DNA from: Adiantum capillus-veneris
Lineage: Eukaryota; Streptophyta; Polypodiopsida; Polypodiales; Pteridaceae
DNA: 64,000 nt
Reading direction: 5' to 3'
Assembly: GCA_014529385.2 (NCBI GenBank)
Contig: CM043971.1
Coordinates: forward strand, 62,042,209-62,106,208
Position numbers and translations under genes: made by a program. This document shows positions 10,736-24,271 of the stretch, in pieces (the first letter of the stretch is position 1; every line of letters begins with the position of its first letter). The notes under the pieces are model-generated. The model did not search any database, was not told the DNA's origin, and worked only from the letters and a program-made list of their open reading frames with translations.

Positions 10736-11720
10736 ATGGCTAACAACAACACAGATGTGTTCAGGATATTTGCTTTTGAGGACAGATGGGGACAATTACA
10801 TTATGTGGGCTTACATGATGCAACATGTTCTTGTGTCAAAGGGCATCTCGAATATTGTGCAAGGCATTGATGTACGTCCTGGTTCTAAGGATATAGGTGA
10901 TGTTGAGGATGCGGCAAGTCTTGCTGCAAGGATTGCTACTATTAGAGTTGTTTTATCTACAATAGAACAAGCTCGTTGGGATGTAAAGGATGCGCAGGCT
11001 CATCCATTGATTGCGGTGTCTGTGAAGCACACCATTACTCCTCACATTCATTCAGCAAAATCTGCAAAACATGCTTGGGATATTTTGGTTGGTCTTTATG
11101 CAAGCCGCAATGAGGCAAAAATTGCGTTGGTGCGTAAAGAGCTAGAGTCAAAGATTATGCATGAGAGAGATGATATGGACGCTTTCCTTGCTATGTCAAG
11201 GATATCGATGAGAAACTTATTTTTGTAGGTGAAGTCATTTCAAACAGTTCCCTTCTGCAGACTGTTCTTGATGCCTTACCAGATTCTTACGAGACTTTTG
11301 CTAGTACTTGGAGACTTATGACCCAAGGATATCCTAAAGTTGTCAAGTTTGATGCACTGTGCACATTGTTGTTGCAAGAGTCACTTTCCAAACAAAAACA
11401 GGACTAGACACCGAGCAGTTAAACATATTGCTTCTCAAAGAAAGGGTGGTAACAACAATGCAGCCACTTCTTATGGTTCTTCTATGAGTGGAAAATCACA
11501 TGTTCCTAATGCTTCTGCTGGCAGCAATTCGTTTGGAAATTCTGGTGATAAGGAAAAAAAGAAGATGCATTTCCATTATTGTAAAGCTAATGATCACTTG
11601 ATCAAGCAGTGTCCTAAGTTGAAGGCCAAAGAGGCTAAGAAGAAAGAGGGTGGTTCCATTGCTAATGTTGGTTTCACTACAAATGCAGCCATTGTTGAGT
11701 TTTTTTGTGAAAGGAGATTG
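10736..11720 (+). pseudogene. copia gag
   Basis: ATG at 10736 (MANNNTDVFRIF...) soon shifts frame; 10755-11228 then gives YIMWAYMMQHVLVSKGI, the block HSAKSAKHAWDILVGLYASRN of the UBN2/copia Gag family and KELESKIMHERDDMDAFLA. 11340-11723 holds a Ser/Asn-rich stretch and the knuckle remnant HYCKANDHLIKQC, whose first Cys is replaced by Phe. Structural protein in active relatives; here in at least three frames. Confidence 0.8.
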
Positions 11721-13264
11721 TGATGATGATGTTGATGCAGAATGTGCTTTTAGTAGTAGAGTGCACTTACAATCCTGTTGTCCATGATGCATGCATGTCA
11801 GTTGCAGATTCACATGTGTGGTATTTTGACAGCAATGCTACAAAGCACATTACCTCACATCGTGAATTGTTCACCTCTCTCGAGTTTGTCCCTCATGGAA
11901 ATTCAGTCACTTGTGCCAACAATGCCTCTTATCCAGTTTAGGGAGTTGGAAAGATTGTGCTTATTGCTGAAAATAGCAGTTCTTTCACACTTGTTGATGC
12001 ACTTTATGTACCTGGGATCAAGAAGAATCTTTTGTCTGTATCTGCACTTGCTAGACTTGGACTTGTAATCAAATTTTTGGATGACAGATGTACAGTTCAT
12101 GATCTCAAATTTGGTGATGAAATTATTGCATCTGGCCTTTTGTGCCATGGGCTATATAAGCTCACTTTGTATGACAAATGTGGATAAAATTTTGCAAATG
12201 CAGTTGCAGATTCAAGGGCTATTTCAGATGCAAAACTTTGGCATGCACGTTTTGGTCATCTGAATTTTGCCAATTTGCTGCGTTTGCAAAAATCTGATAT
12301 GGTTGCTTCTTTGCCGCCTCTTGAAGCACCTGTCAAACATGTTTGTGAAGGTTGTATTTCAGGTACGATGCAGTGTTCGAAGTTTCCAAAGGATGGTTCA
12401 TTAGGGCCACATGCAGGTTGCAGCTTGTACATAGTGATGTTTTGTGGACCCATGCAAACTTTGTCCTTGTGCAATTACCTTTACTTCGTGACTTTCATTG
12501 ATGATTACTCCAGGCATGCATGGGTATTTTCGCTTAAAGCAAAGTCCAAAGTTTTATGTGCTTCAAACAATTTCTGGCTATCGTTGAAAATGTCTCGAAA
12601 TGTATTATGGGCACCCTCCATTCTGATCGGGGGAGGAGTATATGTCTCATGAATTTAATGCATTTCTGGCTAGTCGTGGGATAAAATACCAATGTACAGT
12701 GCCTTATACGCCTCAGCAAAATGGTGTTGCTGAGAGAAAAACAGGTCACTTACGGAAATGACACGATGTATGGTCAAAAGTCCAGCTTTGTTGCATTCTT
12801 TTTGGCTTGAGGCCATCATGTGTGCCACTTATGTACTGAATAGGTGTCCTACGAAAGCTTTGCAGTCTATTACTTCATATGAAGCATGGTATGATAGAAA
12901 GCCTTCTATTGAGCACATGCATGTTTTTGGATGTTTGGCATATGCTTTGGTACCACAAACATAGAGCATAAAATTGGATGATAAGGTTGTCAAATGTTTT
13001 TTTTTTTGTTATAGTGCTGAAAGCAAAGGTTACAGGTTGTTTCACCCACAAACAAAGCGTATTCTGGTTTCACGGGATGTAGTGTTTGTGAAAGATTCTA
13101 TTCAGCCCTTGCTGTCATGTACTAGAGACAGTAATGTAAGCTCACAGGACATTTATGACACTTTGTTGCCTCTTTTTAGTGGTGGAAGTTTGAATGTAAA
13201 TTCCATTGAGGCAAATGTACAGCCTATGGGGGTTTCTGAAAATGTTACAACAGCCTATTACTGA
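11720..13264 (+). pseudogene. copia protease and integrase
   Basis: Protease: DSHVWYFDSNATKHITSH at about 11805-11865, with catalytic DSG changed to DSN. Then LYVPGIKKNLLSVSALARLGL (11957-12187), the pre-integrase block KSDMVASLPPLEAP (12275 on), the integrase blocks YFVTFIDDYSRHAWVF and, in another frame, YTPQQNGVAERK with the catalytic Glu, and the C-terminal blocks MHVFGCLAYALVP and YSAESKGYRLFHPQTKRILVSRDVVF. At least five frame changes and stops; inactive. Confidence 0.85.
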
Positions 13265-14840
13265 TGCAGATGTACATGATGTACTTGATGAGGAAAGGGC
13301 TGAAAATGAGCAGGCTAGAGGTAAAAATGGCTGGTGCATACATTGCATGACAGTAAATTGGATGCACCTTTGTCTAGCCGTACTCGTTCAGGCTCTCGCT
13401 ATACATCTTATGCATCAAATTGTTATGCTTTGGCTGTGTCTAGCTTACATGATGTTGAGGAACCTCTGTCTTTTGATGAAGCACAAAATTCAAAAAATTG
13501 GATGACTGCCATGCAATCAAAATATGATTCACTTATAGAAAATGACACATGGACTTTATGTGATTTGCCTCCTGGCAAAAAGGCCATTGGTATGAAGTGG
13601 GTATACAAGTTGAAACGCAAGCCGGATGGTGAGATCGATCGCCATAAGGCTCGACTTGTTGCAAAGGGTTATGCACAGCAAAAATGCATAGATTATAAAG
13701 AGATTTTTGCTCCCACTTGTTGTATGACTATTGTGCATTTTCTATGTGCATTGGCAGCTCATTTTGGTTGGGCCCGTACATCAATCAGACATTGTTACTG
13801 GTGACATATTTGAGGAAGTTTATGTAACGGAGCCTCGTAGTTTTGTCAAGAAAGGACAAAAGGATAAAGTGTGCAAATGTAACGAAGCTTTTTATTGGTT
13901 GAAGCAATCTCCTTGTGCTTGGTATGAGAAATCTGACACTCATTTGGTCGAACGAGGCTTTCGTAATAGTCCAACAAAAAGCACATGTATGTAAAGCGTG
14001 AGGGTGATGTACTTCTCATTGTGGTTCTTTATGTAGAGAATTTGTTGATCACTGGACCAAATGAGACATATTGCCAAATTTAGGGCTGATTTGAATACTA
14101 CTTTCAAGATGAAAGATTTGGAGTTGTTGCATCATTACATGGGTATACGGTTTAAGCAGTGTGATGGCGGTCTTGCCTTGTGTCAGAAAAGTTACACAGA
14201 GACATTGATATGTAAGTTTGGACTTAAGGATTGCAAGCCTATTGCCACTCCCATGGAAACAGGTTTGAAATTGAGTCTTCATGATGCTGGTGATCATGCA
14301 GATGTCACTCTTTACCAAATTGTTGTTGGATGCCTCATTTATGTATGCAACACGAGGCCGGATATTCAGTTTGCACTTGTTTTATCCCAAGGGAAGATCA
14401 TTACCTCCAGACTTACATGATTTTTCGGACTCAGATTGGGTTGGTTGTTTTGACACGTGAGTGTCCACAAGTGGTTTTTGTTTCATGCTTGGCAATTCAT
14501 GTCTATCATGGTTGAGCAAGAAGCAACCTACTGTGGCCACTTCTAGTTGTGAGGCTGAGTACAGGGCAGTCTTCACAGCTATGGTTGAGTGTGTATGGCT
14601 CAGACGCCTTATGGCTGATTTGGGTGTTGGACAGGACACTGCCAACACTATCTACACTGACAGTCATAGCACATTGGCAGTTGGGAGAAACCCAATTTTT
14701 CATGCTCGCACAAAGCACATTGAGATGCATTACCACTATGTCAGGGAGAAGCTCTCAGCATGAGAGATCAGCTTGGCTTATGTGCCAACACAGGACAACC
14801 TTGTAGATCTTTTCACAAAGGCATTGTCTCGTGATGAGAA
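13265..14840 (+). pseudogene. copia reverse transcriptase and RNase H
   Basis: RT: NWMTAMQSKYDSLIENDTW, GMKWVYKLKRKPDGEI, ARLVAKGYAQ and IFAPT (13334-13804), EEVYVTEPRSFVKK and LKQSPCAWY (13800-13970), then the catalytic region reading LYVENLLITGP, where the two Asp of YVDD are lost, and YMGIRFKQCDGG with CNTRPDIQFAL (14061-14420). RNase [42 protein letters not shown], then after a stop LAYVPTQDNLVDLFTKAL. The order fits copia. Broken. Confidence 0.87.
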
Positions 14841-14954
14841 GCTCGCAAAGCTTTGGGCTTACTCCCCTTTGTGGACTGATCATGTCCTCAGGACATGGCA
14901 CTTCCCTTTACTCATGTGCCAACTCTCGTTCACCGCATCACTCCAAGGGGGATT

Positions 14955-15181
14955 TTTTACTATATATATGTGGTAGTGATGTGTGTGAACACACTAGGAC
15001 CGTCGGGGCATTTTTCCCCTCTTTAGGAGGTTTTTTCACCCGTGCCTTGTATATATGCCCATCATTCTAGGGCTATCAATATTTCCAATGCACACTAAGT
15101 AATACACTCTCTGTTGTGTGCCTTGAGCTCCCTTCGTCTTCTCCAAGTTGTGTGTGTTTTCCTGCAACCCTAATTCCAACA
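14955..15181 (+). repeat. 3' LTR of plus-strand copia
   Basis: 227 bp. Its first bases read TTTTACTATATATATG against TGTTACCATATACATG in the 5' LTR, so the terminal TG has mutated; the rest, including GGACCGTCGGGGCA and the terminal CCAACA, aligns throughout. Several substitutions distinguish it from the 5' LTR, indicating an old insertion. Confidence 0.85.
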
Positions 15182-16000
15182 AAGGACTCACATGCAGTTA
15201 GGGGTCTTGATATAGGAAGGTTGGGTAGAGAAGTGTGTATGCTAGTCCCCTGTCTCTTACAATGGGGACCAGCACAAAAATTTTCGATATTTCATACAAC
15301 CTATTAAAGTTACAAGAACTGTTGAACAACATTAACGGATGGTTGTTTGCACATATAGCAAGGCTATGATCTGTTAATGAAAATGATTCCTTCTTGGATA
15401 TAAATGTGATTCATGTTAACATGTGTAAGAAAGGCTTTCAAATGATTGCAGTGGGAACTATTTAGTCTCTCTTCATAGAACTATTTACCCTCATCTTCCA
15501 TGTATGCTACAAGCATACATCCACTTGGCGAATGAAGTCATGAGAATACAAGTTTTGATCAATTTTTGCTAAATGCTCACACTGTGTTATGGGCCTAGTG
15601 TTTAGCAAAGGCAGATTTGGAGCGGTATGCAAATTTATAAAATTAATAGCTTATGAAGCATTTTGCACCAAAGGATTTCAAGATGTAATTTGTCACCAAT
15701 TACCTCGCAAAAGGCAACTATGTCTAAAAATAATGAAGCAATTCATCTCCAAAGCCTACACAACCAAGTCAAATTGTAGTTTTAGCATCTTGTACAATAG
15801 ACATTCAGTCTTCTTATGAAGACCTACGAAAAAAATTATTTTTAAAGAAATTTACTCACAACCAAGGGTATTTTGGGAATTTATAACAAAATATTGAAAG
15901 GTGAGCATGGCAACTCCTTCTACACCTAGTGCAAGCTTTGAAGTGACACATAATATATATGTGTGTTTGGCTACTTTGAAAGACATTTGGAAATGAGAGC
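15182..16000. other. non-coding interval containing part of a dispersed repeat
   Basis: No gene is supported. 15741-15905 (AAGCCTACACAACCAAG ..., TTTTAGCATCTTGTAC ..., GGGTATTTTGGGAATTTAT) is similar to 56355-56520 inside the TIR element, so it is a dispersed repeat of unknown class. The left part (15182-15740) shows nothing recognisable. Confidence 0.45.
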
Positions 16001-16401
16001 TGTCGGATATTGGATGTCAAACCTTTTGTATATATACCCCTCCTTTTGTATATGAGTTATTCTATGCTATGACGGTATTGCATTGTACATTTTTGTATAT
16101 TGAGTATTGGAAAGTGTGAAACACTCTCTCTCTCTCTCTCTCTATTGTGTGTAGCCATGGCTATTCAACAATTCAAGTTTCCATGAGAGCTCTTTCTCTC
16201 TCCCACAAGCCCAACAATTGGTATCAGAGCCTATGGCCCATTAGCTTATCAATTCCAAGCCCATCAGTAACAACCCCTAATTGCCCAAGTTTCATTGAGT
16301 TTGCAAGAACTTTAGCACCTCTAATTGGCTTGCTTAATCCAAGCTCTATTACAAATTGATCGAATCGGGATTCACGGATGCATTCGCAACGTCAAATCAG
16401 C

Positions 16402-16438
<37 letters not shown>

Positions 16439-17803
16439 AAAAAAATCATTGGAGAATCTTTGTTGATGCTGAAATTTTTGGACATCTTCTATTAAAAAAA
16501 AACAATTTTCAAATTTTGTAACTCTTTCATATTGCAAAAACCTTTGATTTAAAGTGACTGAACTAGCCACTATGGTATGCACTCTCTAAAATTCTTTTTT
16601 TTTAGTGAGTTTTTCCTCCACTTTTTTCAAGTTTTTCAACAAACTCGAGCGGCCAAGCAATTTTGAATCTCTCAAAGCGATCAAAGATGACCGAGCGTCA
16701 TAACTTCAAAAGACAAAGCTTTCAAGCTATTCAATTTCAAGCATCTTTAAGCATCCTTCGAGCCACATACCTCTTTCCGACGTCCCAAATTCCAAGCATT
16801 CCAATAAAACGTCAAAGGCTTGCGACGAATTGAAGTTCGTAAGGTGAATTTCAAACTACGGCTAAACGTCAAATCAAGGTAATTTTTTTAAAATTGCCTC
16901 TTGTGAAGAGGTGCTTCACAAAGTTTTTCGTAAAGGGTGACTTCACAATCGAGATTATTAAGCTCGTACTTGCACTATTTTCTGTGTAAAATTGGACAAG
17001 ACACTGCCATAGAGAGTCACTATACGGTAAGACCAAGTCCCTGGCATTTTTCACGAGCACTTGTATCATGGAGGAAAAAGAATTATAAAATTTAACGGGA
17101 AGGGCTTCCATACCTAACAAACTAAACTAAGAGGTCATTTAATGAAGAAAACATTATGGGGTGTAGTAAAAACACCTCACAAAGATCACAAAGACGTACA
17201 AACCAAGACATATACCGCACTCAATCAAGAAAAAGATGAACAGGCCCTTGACATCATACTTATTGCACTCCATGGTAATTATGTACATCTTATAGATGAG
17301 TGAACACATGCGTATGAGGCTCGACAAGTTTTGGGGAAAAGAATTTCGGAGCTAGAGCAGACAGAGTAAGGTTACCTTAAAAAGGCTACTTTACAAACTC
17401 ACCATGCTCGAGCAGGAAGACATGGCCAATTTGGTCAACAAGCTTAAAAGCATGATCACAACGAAAAAGAAGACGACGACAAAATTATCCTCCTTCGAGG
17501 TACTATTCAAAGTATCAAGGTAACAACGACAACAACAACAATAAAGACAAGAAGCCAATAAAAAGAGCAATTCATATAGTCAAAGAAGAAGCAAGGGAAG
17601 AAAAGGAGGTTTATTTTGTTAGAGATATACTTTAAAGATGCAGTTCTACCCTCTATTCAAGGGGAGGTATTATTTATCATCCTGTGTAGATAGTTTTTCT
17701 CATCCTTAGTGAATATACACCCCCCCTTTTTGTACATGAATTATGCAATGCTAATTCAAGTTTTAAATTATTCATTTTTGTATATTAAGTATTGGAAAGT
17801 GTG

Positions 17804-17854
<51 letters not shown>

Positions 17855-18138
17855 GTGTGTGCTACTCTTTCTCTCTCTGCGTGTGTGTGCTACTCTTGCT
17901 CTCTCGTTATGTGCTGCTTGCCCTCGCGTCCTGCTCGTTGTTACACGTTGCCTGGTTCGCGCCCCGCCCCCGCTCGCTGCCCTCCCGCTCCCGCTACCCT
18001 TGCGCTACCGCCTCCCCTTGCACTACCTCTACAACCCCACCCCACCCCACCCCCCCTCGCACCGCTTGCAACACCACCGTGCCCTGCTCATAAGGTGTCT
18101 CCCCCCCCCCCCCTCTTACGCGTAGAATGTCCCCCCCC

Positions 18139-18640
18139 CCCCCCCCCCTTCTTCTACGCGTAGGATGTTCCCCCCTTTCTTCTACGCGTAGGAAGTCTTT
18201 TAATTTATTTTTATTATTTTTTTATTTTTATTTCGACTCGAGGAAAAAATTGCGTCGCTCAAGAAAGATCTCGCCGAAGCACGATCAAGAAACACTCTCA
18301 AGAATAATGGGATACGAAGATCAGATTTGTTCTTGCTTGAGCTACGCAGACACAGAGAGCCTGATGAATGTCAATGCTAGCCAATCCCCCCCCCCCCCCC
18401 CCCTTCTTCTACACGTAGGATGTTCCCCCCTTTCTTTTACGTGTTGGAAGTCTTTTAATTTATTTATATTATTTTTTTATTTTTATTTCGATTCAAGAGG
18501 AAAAAATTACGTCGCTCAAGAAAGATCTCGCCGAAGCACGATCCAGAAACACTCTCAAGAATAATGGGATACGAAGATCAGATTTGTTCTTGCTCGAGCT
18601 GCACAAACACAGAGAGCCTGATGAATGTCAATGCTAGCCA
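18139..18640 (+). repeat. tandem duplication of ~250 bp inside the 3' LTR
   Basis: Copy 1 (about 18139-18397) and copy 2 (about 18398-18640) share, in order, a C run, TTCTACGCGTAGGATGTT, AGTCTTTTAATTTAT, GCTCAAGAAAGATCTCGCC, ACACTCTCAAGAATAATGG and GAATGTCAATGCTAGCCA. Copy 1 returns to a C run just where copy 2 runs on into unique sequence, so the duplication probably arose by slippage or unequal exchange between C runs. The palindrome CTACGCGTAG recurs at about 18117, 18155 and 18183, with a mutated form near 18413. Confidence 0.75.
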
Positions 18641-18710
18641 GTCTCAAAGACGGATCACAGACTTCTTCAAAGCAGACACGGGAAAGCCCCAAGAGCCACT
18701 ACCACAATAG
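18564..18710 (+). other. 48-codon open frame with a PCNA-box-like motif
   Basis: Starting at ATG 18564 and ending at TAG 18708-18710, this frame contains QRRITDFF (18645-18668) followed by Lys. This fits the PCNA-interacting (PIP) box Q-x-x-[ILMV]-x-x-[FY]-[FY], with the Thr-Asp pair common in strong PIP boxes. The N-terminal half is duplicated upstream (18304 on) but there runs into a C run. No further homology is recognised. It may be a captured exon fragment or chance; translation is not supported by any other evidence. Confidence 0.25.
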
Positions 18711-18856
18711 AGCTTCCCCTCGTCTCACACCGGAGGCACACTGATCCACCGAGCGATTGAACTAGGGATTAATGAAATGTTGTATTAGATCCACCACATT
18801 GTAACTTTCTGGTCTCATAGGACACTAGCCTTTTGAAGACGTTGATATAACATTTC

Positions 18857-18912
<56 letters not shown>

Positions 18913-18967
18913 GTTGGCAATTCAATAATTCAAGCCTCCATGAGAGCTCCCCCCCACAAGCCCAACA

Positions 18968-20146
18968 AATACTAGAGGTATTTAGGGAATTTTGGAATTT
19001 GAGGGGTATTTTGATAATTTTCCCTAAATGTTATGTTGGCAAGAACCCTTTCAATACCACATTTGATTAATACACAACTACCAGAATGTTCCGACCATAC
19101 AGTATTTCAATATATGTGACCACAGAAAACTTATGATCTGAAGCATGCCAAAAACGTTAAGTTTCAAGCTATTCGCCATAACACACGCAACATCAATGCT
19201 TTTAAAGAGTACAACCTTCAAAGCTTTGGAAAGTCTGTAAAAATAGCTGGCATCTTCGTCATGACCTTCCCCTCGTGAAGATTTCAACCAGCTATTCACT
19301 GAGTGCTCCTCACTCATGAATCACCAGATTTGAGCTCCAAGTTAATGATATGTTCACTTTTTGGAAGCTCCCACAGAAAAGATTCCCTCGGTTAACACCA
19401 ATTACATCTACAAACTTTTAAAAGAAAGCGCTTCAATGTTCCTAACAATTCATATTCCAGCTCTTTGCCTTTAGCAACTCAAGGCAGCACAGTCAACCAA
19501 TCACTGCTTGAATAAAAACCCTCTTGCGCTTCTTTTACAAGGGATATATAGTTAACCAATCAGGTTGAACATCCAAATCTAGGGTCCAGGATTATATAAC
19601 TAGTGGCCCAAGTTCTAACTTTAAAGATTAAGGCCCGATTGGACACAACATTCATGAAATTAATCCTTTAGCGAACCAGAAATCATAGTCAACAAAACTG
19701 ATGACTTGAAAACTGTCAGCCCACATCAACTAGTTTGAAGTGTTACACACCACTAGCCCACATTACAATCAGCCACTAAAGCCACTAGCCCACACATGCC
19801 ACTTAGCACAGCAAGATGGCCTAAACATCTAACTTGGCATTTCAGAATTGAAAAGAAACAGGGAAAGAAATATACTTCAACACAAATCCCAAACAATGTC
19901 CACCCAGCGAAAACTCAACGATCAAGACAACAATTAGTAGGGACACGCACCAATCAGAATACAATCATTCGTTAAAGATAGGACAATGAGGAGGGCAACC
20001 TCTTAAAGAAGAAAAAAGGTGGAACCATAAAACTCTCCCAAACTTAAAAAGTCAATATCCTCTACATCATGCTAATGTCTTTAAATCAAAATTTCATTTT
20101 GCATCTGCGTTCAGGCTTATATTGTCATTCCCAGAGTACAGACATT
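18968..20146. other. non-coding interval downstream of RPL10
   Basis: 18970-19030 (GAGGGGTATTTTGATAATTT) resembles 56530-56585 and so continues the dispersed repeat interrupted by the LTR element. The remainder (19031-20146) shows no coding pattern, no LTR hallmarks and no RNA gene that I can recognise; its right end is the 3' untranslated and terminator zone of RPL10. Confidence 0.45.
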
Positions 20147-21820
<1,674 letters not shown>

Positions 21821-22162
21821 GGCTGTCGCCGACGAGTATTCCGCAGCAGATGTTAAGGAATGAGAGAAGGTGCACAAGAGATCACTTGGCCGTTTTGTAC
21901 AAGGAAAGGAACCCTAGCGTAAGGCCTCGCGTCATGGCAAGCGAAGTTTCCCACGAATGACCTTGCCCGTGGACTCTTCAGAGCAATTGTGGTGTTACGC
22001 TTGTTGAATAGGCCGCATGGCGGTGTCATAATTTTTTCAAAGGGCTGAGGCCTTCCCTTTTGGTAATGAAAAATAGATCTTTTATTTTTTAAATTGGATT
22101 AATTTGTGATTGGCGCATGGAGTTAGTGGCCATTTATTTGATGGTTCGTTTGATGATGAGTT

Positions 22163-22207
<45 letters not shown>

Positions 22208-22270
22208 TCCTCTCGAATGATGAGGTGTGTCTCTTTGTCTTTCTCTTGCTCGCCTTGTTTCCTTAATGAT

Positions 22271-22332
<62 letters not shown>

Positions 22333-22660
22333 TCATCCATTTACTCAATTGCACATGTTCACCTACTTGTGCTTCGCCTTACTTGCTAGTTGCTCGTCGA
22401 TCTACTCGCTTGCACCCGTTCGCCCAACTATGCCTCGCCTACTGGGTGGTAGGCAAGCTACAAATTTCACCTACCAACCATCCCCTTGATCGAAAACGCG
22501 AACCTTCTTAAGACTCAAGAACAATAGAGGCAGAAGAATGGTCACCTTGAAGTAGTTGGGGAAGTTAGTTTTGAGGATGTGTTCCACGTTGAGGGAATCC
22601 ACAATGAAAAACAATATGGCATTGATGATGGAGGGGGGGGCGATGGTTGAAGAAGGGAAG
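21821..22660. other. RPL10 5' flank and two CT microsatellites
   Basis: 21821-22080 should hold the RPL10 leader and promoter; I see no clear TATA box, in line with many ribosomal-protein genes. CT runs occur at about 22167-22204 and 22269-22330. 22331-22660 is anonymous and ends at the outer gypsy LTR; the five bases before that LTR are GGAAG. Confidence 0.45.
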
Positions 22661-24271
22661 TGTAATGGAAATGGCCCATGAACTTTGAGAATAGCGGAAT
22701 TAAGAGAATTAGAGTGAGCATTTAGTATGAGACTACTTTGAGAACATAGAGTGTGAACTGAATTAGCGGTAGCAACATAACCATTATACTTAATTAACTT
22801 GGCATGAACAATACTTTTGCAAGAGAGAGAGTTTAGAGAACTTGACAATAGTTGAGAACTATATTCATGTGGAGCCAGTCCCCCCTCCAATAGGCTTTTG
22901 TATTATAGATTCTCCCATAAAGAGAGACTTGGTATAATACAATCTTTGTGTTCCTTGTGACCTTGGTGATGCAACGAAGATGGAAAGCTTCATGCATCAC
23001 GAACATAATATATACTTTGTAGAAAGCATTAACCATCCCTGGCCTCAGCCCCAAGGCCTCAAACACCTTCAAAGGTGGAGAGAGCTAGCGCGGAATGAGG
23101 GTAGGGTAGAGGAAGAAGAAACATTCATAGGAGAAAGAAATAGTTCCTCATTTATCATTACTCTTCTTGCTAGCATACATGATAGCATAGTAATCAAGAT
23201 GGAGAAGATGGCAAGCTTAAGCATTGAAGCATGGCTCTTGGGATTTGCATTCCGTAGCCAAGAGTGTTGGTATAGGCTCTCAACTTCTCAACAAGCTTAG
23301 AGAAGGAGATGGAGTTCTTGCACTTTCACCAAGTGAGAATGTTTGAAAAATGAGTGTGTGAGAGGGTGTATATCCCCAAGCACACCCCTTGCTTGCTTTG
23401 GTCTACCCCTCCTTTTTGCTCAAGCTTGAAGCTCATTGGACCCCTCTAAGGCTAGCCAATTACATGCATTTTTGCATTTCAAGCAACATGGGTAGCATTA
23501 GGACAAGTGTACTCCTTACCTCTTTGAGAGAGAGACCCCTCTTTAGCCAAGCCAATAGGATTCAAGCACACCATGTTGGCTAAGCATAGGGAGAGCTTGA
23601 CATGTGTCCATGTGCCCCTTGAAAAGGGGGTGCCTTTTGGGTGAGTGGAAAGTTAAGTCAAAGATTTCCCTAACTTTGGGGCTTTCCCCCTCCTTTGTAG
23701 GGTCTCTTTTTGACTCAAGCACCTTACCCCCCATGCTTGGGAAGCTTCTCAAGCACCTTCCTCATCAAGCACGACAAGCACCTCAAGCACCTTAGTCACC
23801 AAGCACGACAAGCACCTTACTCATCAAGCATGGCAAGCACCTCAAGCACCTTAGTCACCAAGCATGACAAGAACCTCAAGCTTGGGCCGGGTTCCCACCT
23901 CAAGCACCACCCTAGCTTGCCTAAGGTCTAAGGACTTTTAACCCTAACCTAACCCTAAGGCCTTTTAAGCTCCATTAGATACACGTTGCTCTTTGATAGA
24001 CTACCTCTTTTGGACCCCTATTAAGATGTAACCATCTCTCCTTTTGGTCCCCTGTTGAGATAAGTCTAGAAGCACTTATTGCAGATTGCTCTTTGGTAGA
24101 CCGTCTCCTTTTGGACCCCTATTGAGATGCAACCATTTCTCCTTTTGGTCCCCTGCTGAGAAAGCACATATCTATATCCTAACTGTTGTTTCCCTTTTAT
24201 CTTTCCATATTAAATGATCAGTTTAATATGAGAAAATCATTTGATAAAGTTAGATATTATATTTTATGATA
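22661..24271 (-). repeat. 3' LTR of the outer gypsy element
   Basis: On the plus strand it starts TGTAATGGAAATGG and ends near TTTTATGATA (24271), about 1611 bp. 23745-23895 is a run of a short minisatellite built on CACCTCAAGCACGACAAG-like units. Followed by the conserved stretch ATTACCTCTCTCTTG, which is the element's interior next to the LTR. Confidence 0.85.

Larger units (their letters stand above)
10181..15181 (+). mobile_element. copia retrotransposon, plus strand, both LTRs, decayed coding region
   Basis: 5' LTR 10181-10407, primer site TGGTATCAGAGC at 10410, gag, protease, integrase, reverse transcriptase, RNase H, polypurine tract AAGGGGGAT just before 14955, 3' LTR 14955-15181. 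The domain order PR-IN-RT-RH is diagnostic of copia. Frameshifts and stops break every domain, and the catalytic YVDD of RT has become YVEN (about 14030). The five bases flanking each LTR (TAGCA, AAGGA) do not match, so no target-site duplication is preserved. Confidence 0.9.
16001..18967 (+). mobile_element. non-autonomous LTR retrotransposon with copia-like gag trace
   Basis: 5' LTR 16001-16216 (TGTCGGATATTGG ... AAGCCCAACA, 216 bp), primer site TGGTATCAGAGCC at 16219, short interior, polypurine tract AAGGGGAGGTAT (17659-17670) and 3' LTR from about 17671 to 18967. The LTRs share GTATTGGAAAGTGTGAAA, a CT run, CATGAGAGCTC and the ACAAGCCCAACA end. The interior has no pol; 17220-17620 translates, with stops, to a Gag-like trace (ALHGNYVHLIDE, then EARQVLGK). 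The 3' LTR is expanded by about 1 kb of foreign sequence (about 17850-18850). The 37-base C run at 16402-16436 lies near the 5' end. No matching target-site duplication. Confidence 0.7.

Noticed and set aside
23745-23895. CRISPR-like array
   Set aside because: Units are contiguous without unique spacers; it is a minisatellite inside an LTR of a eukaryotic element.
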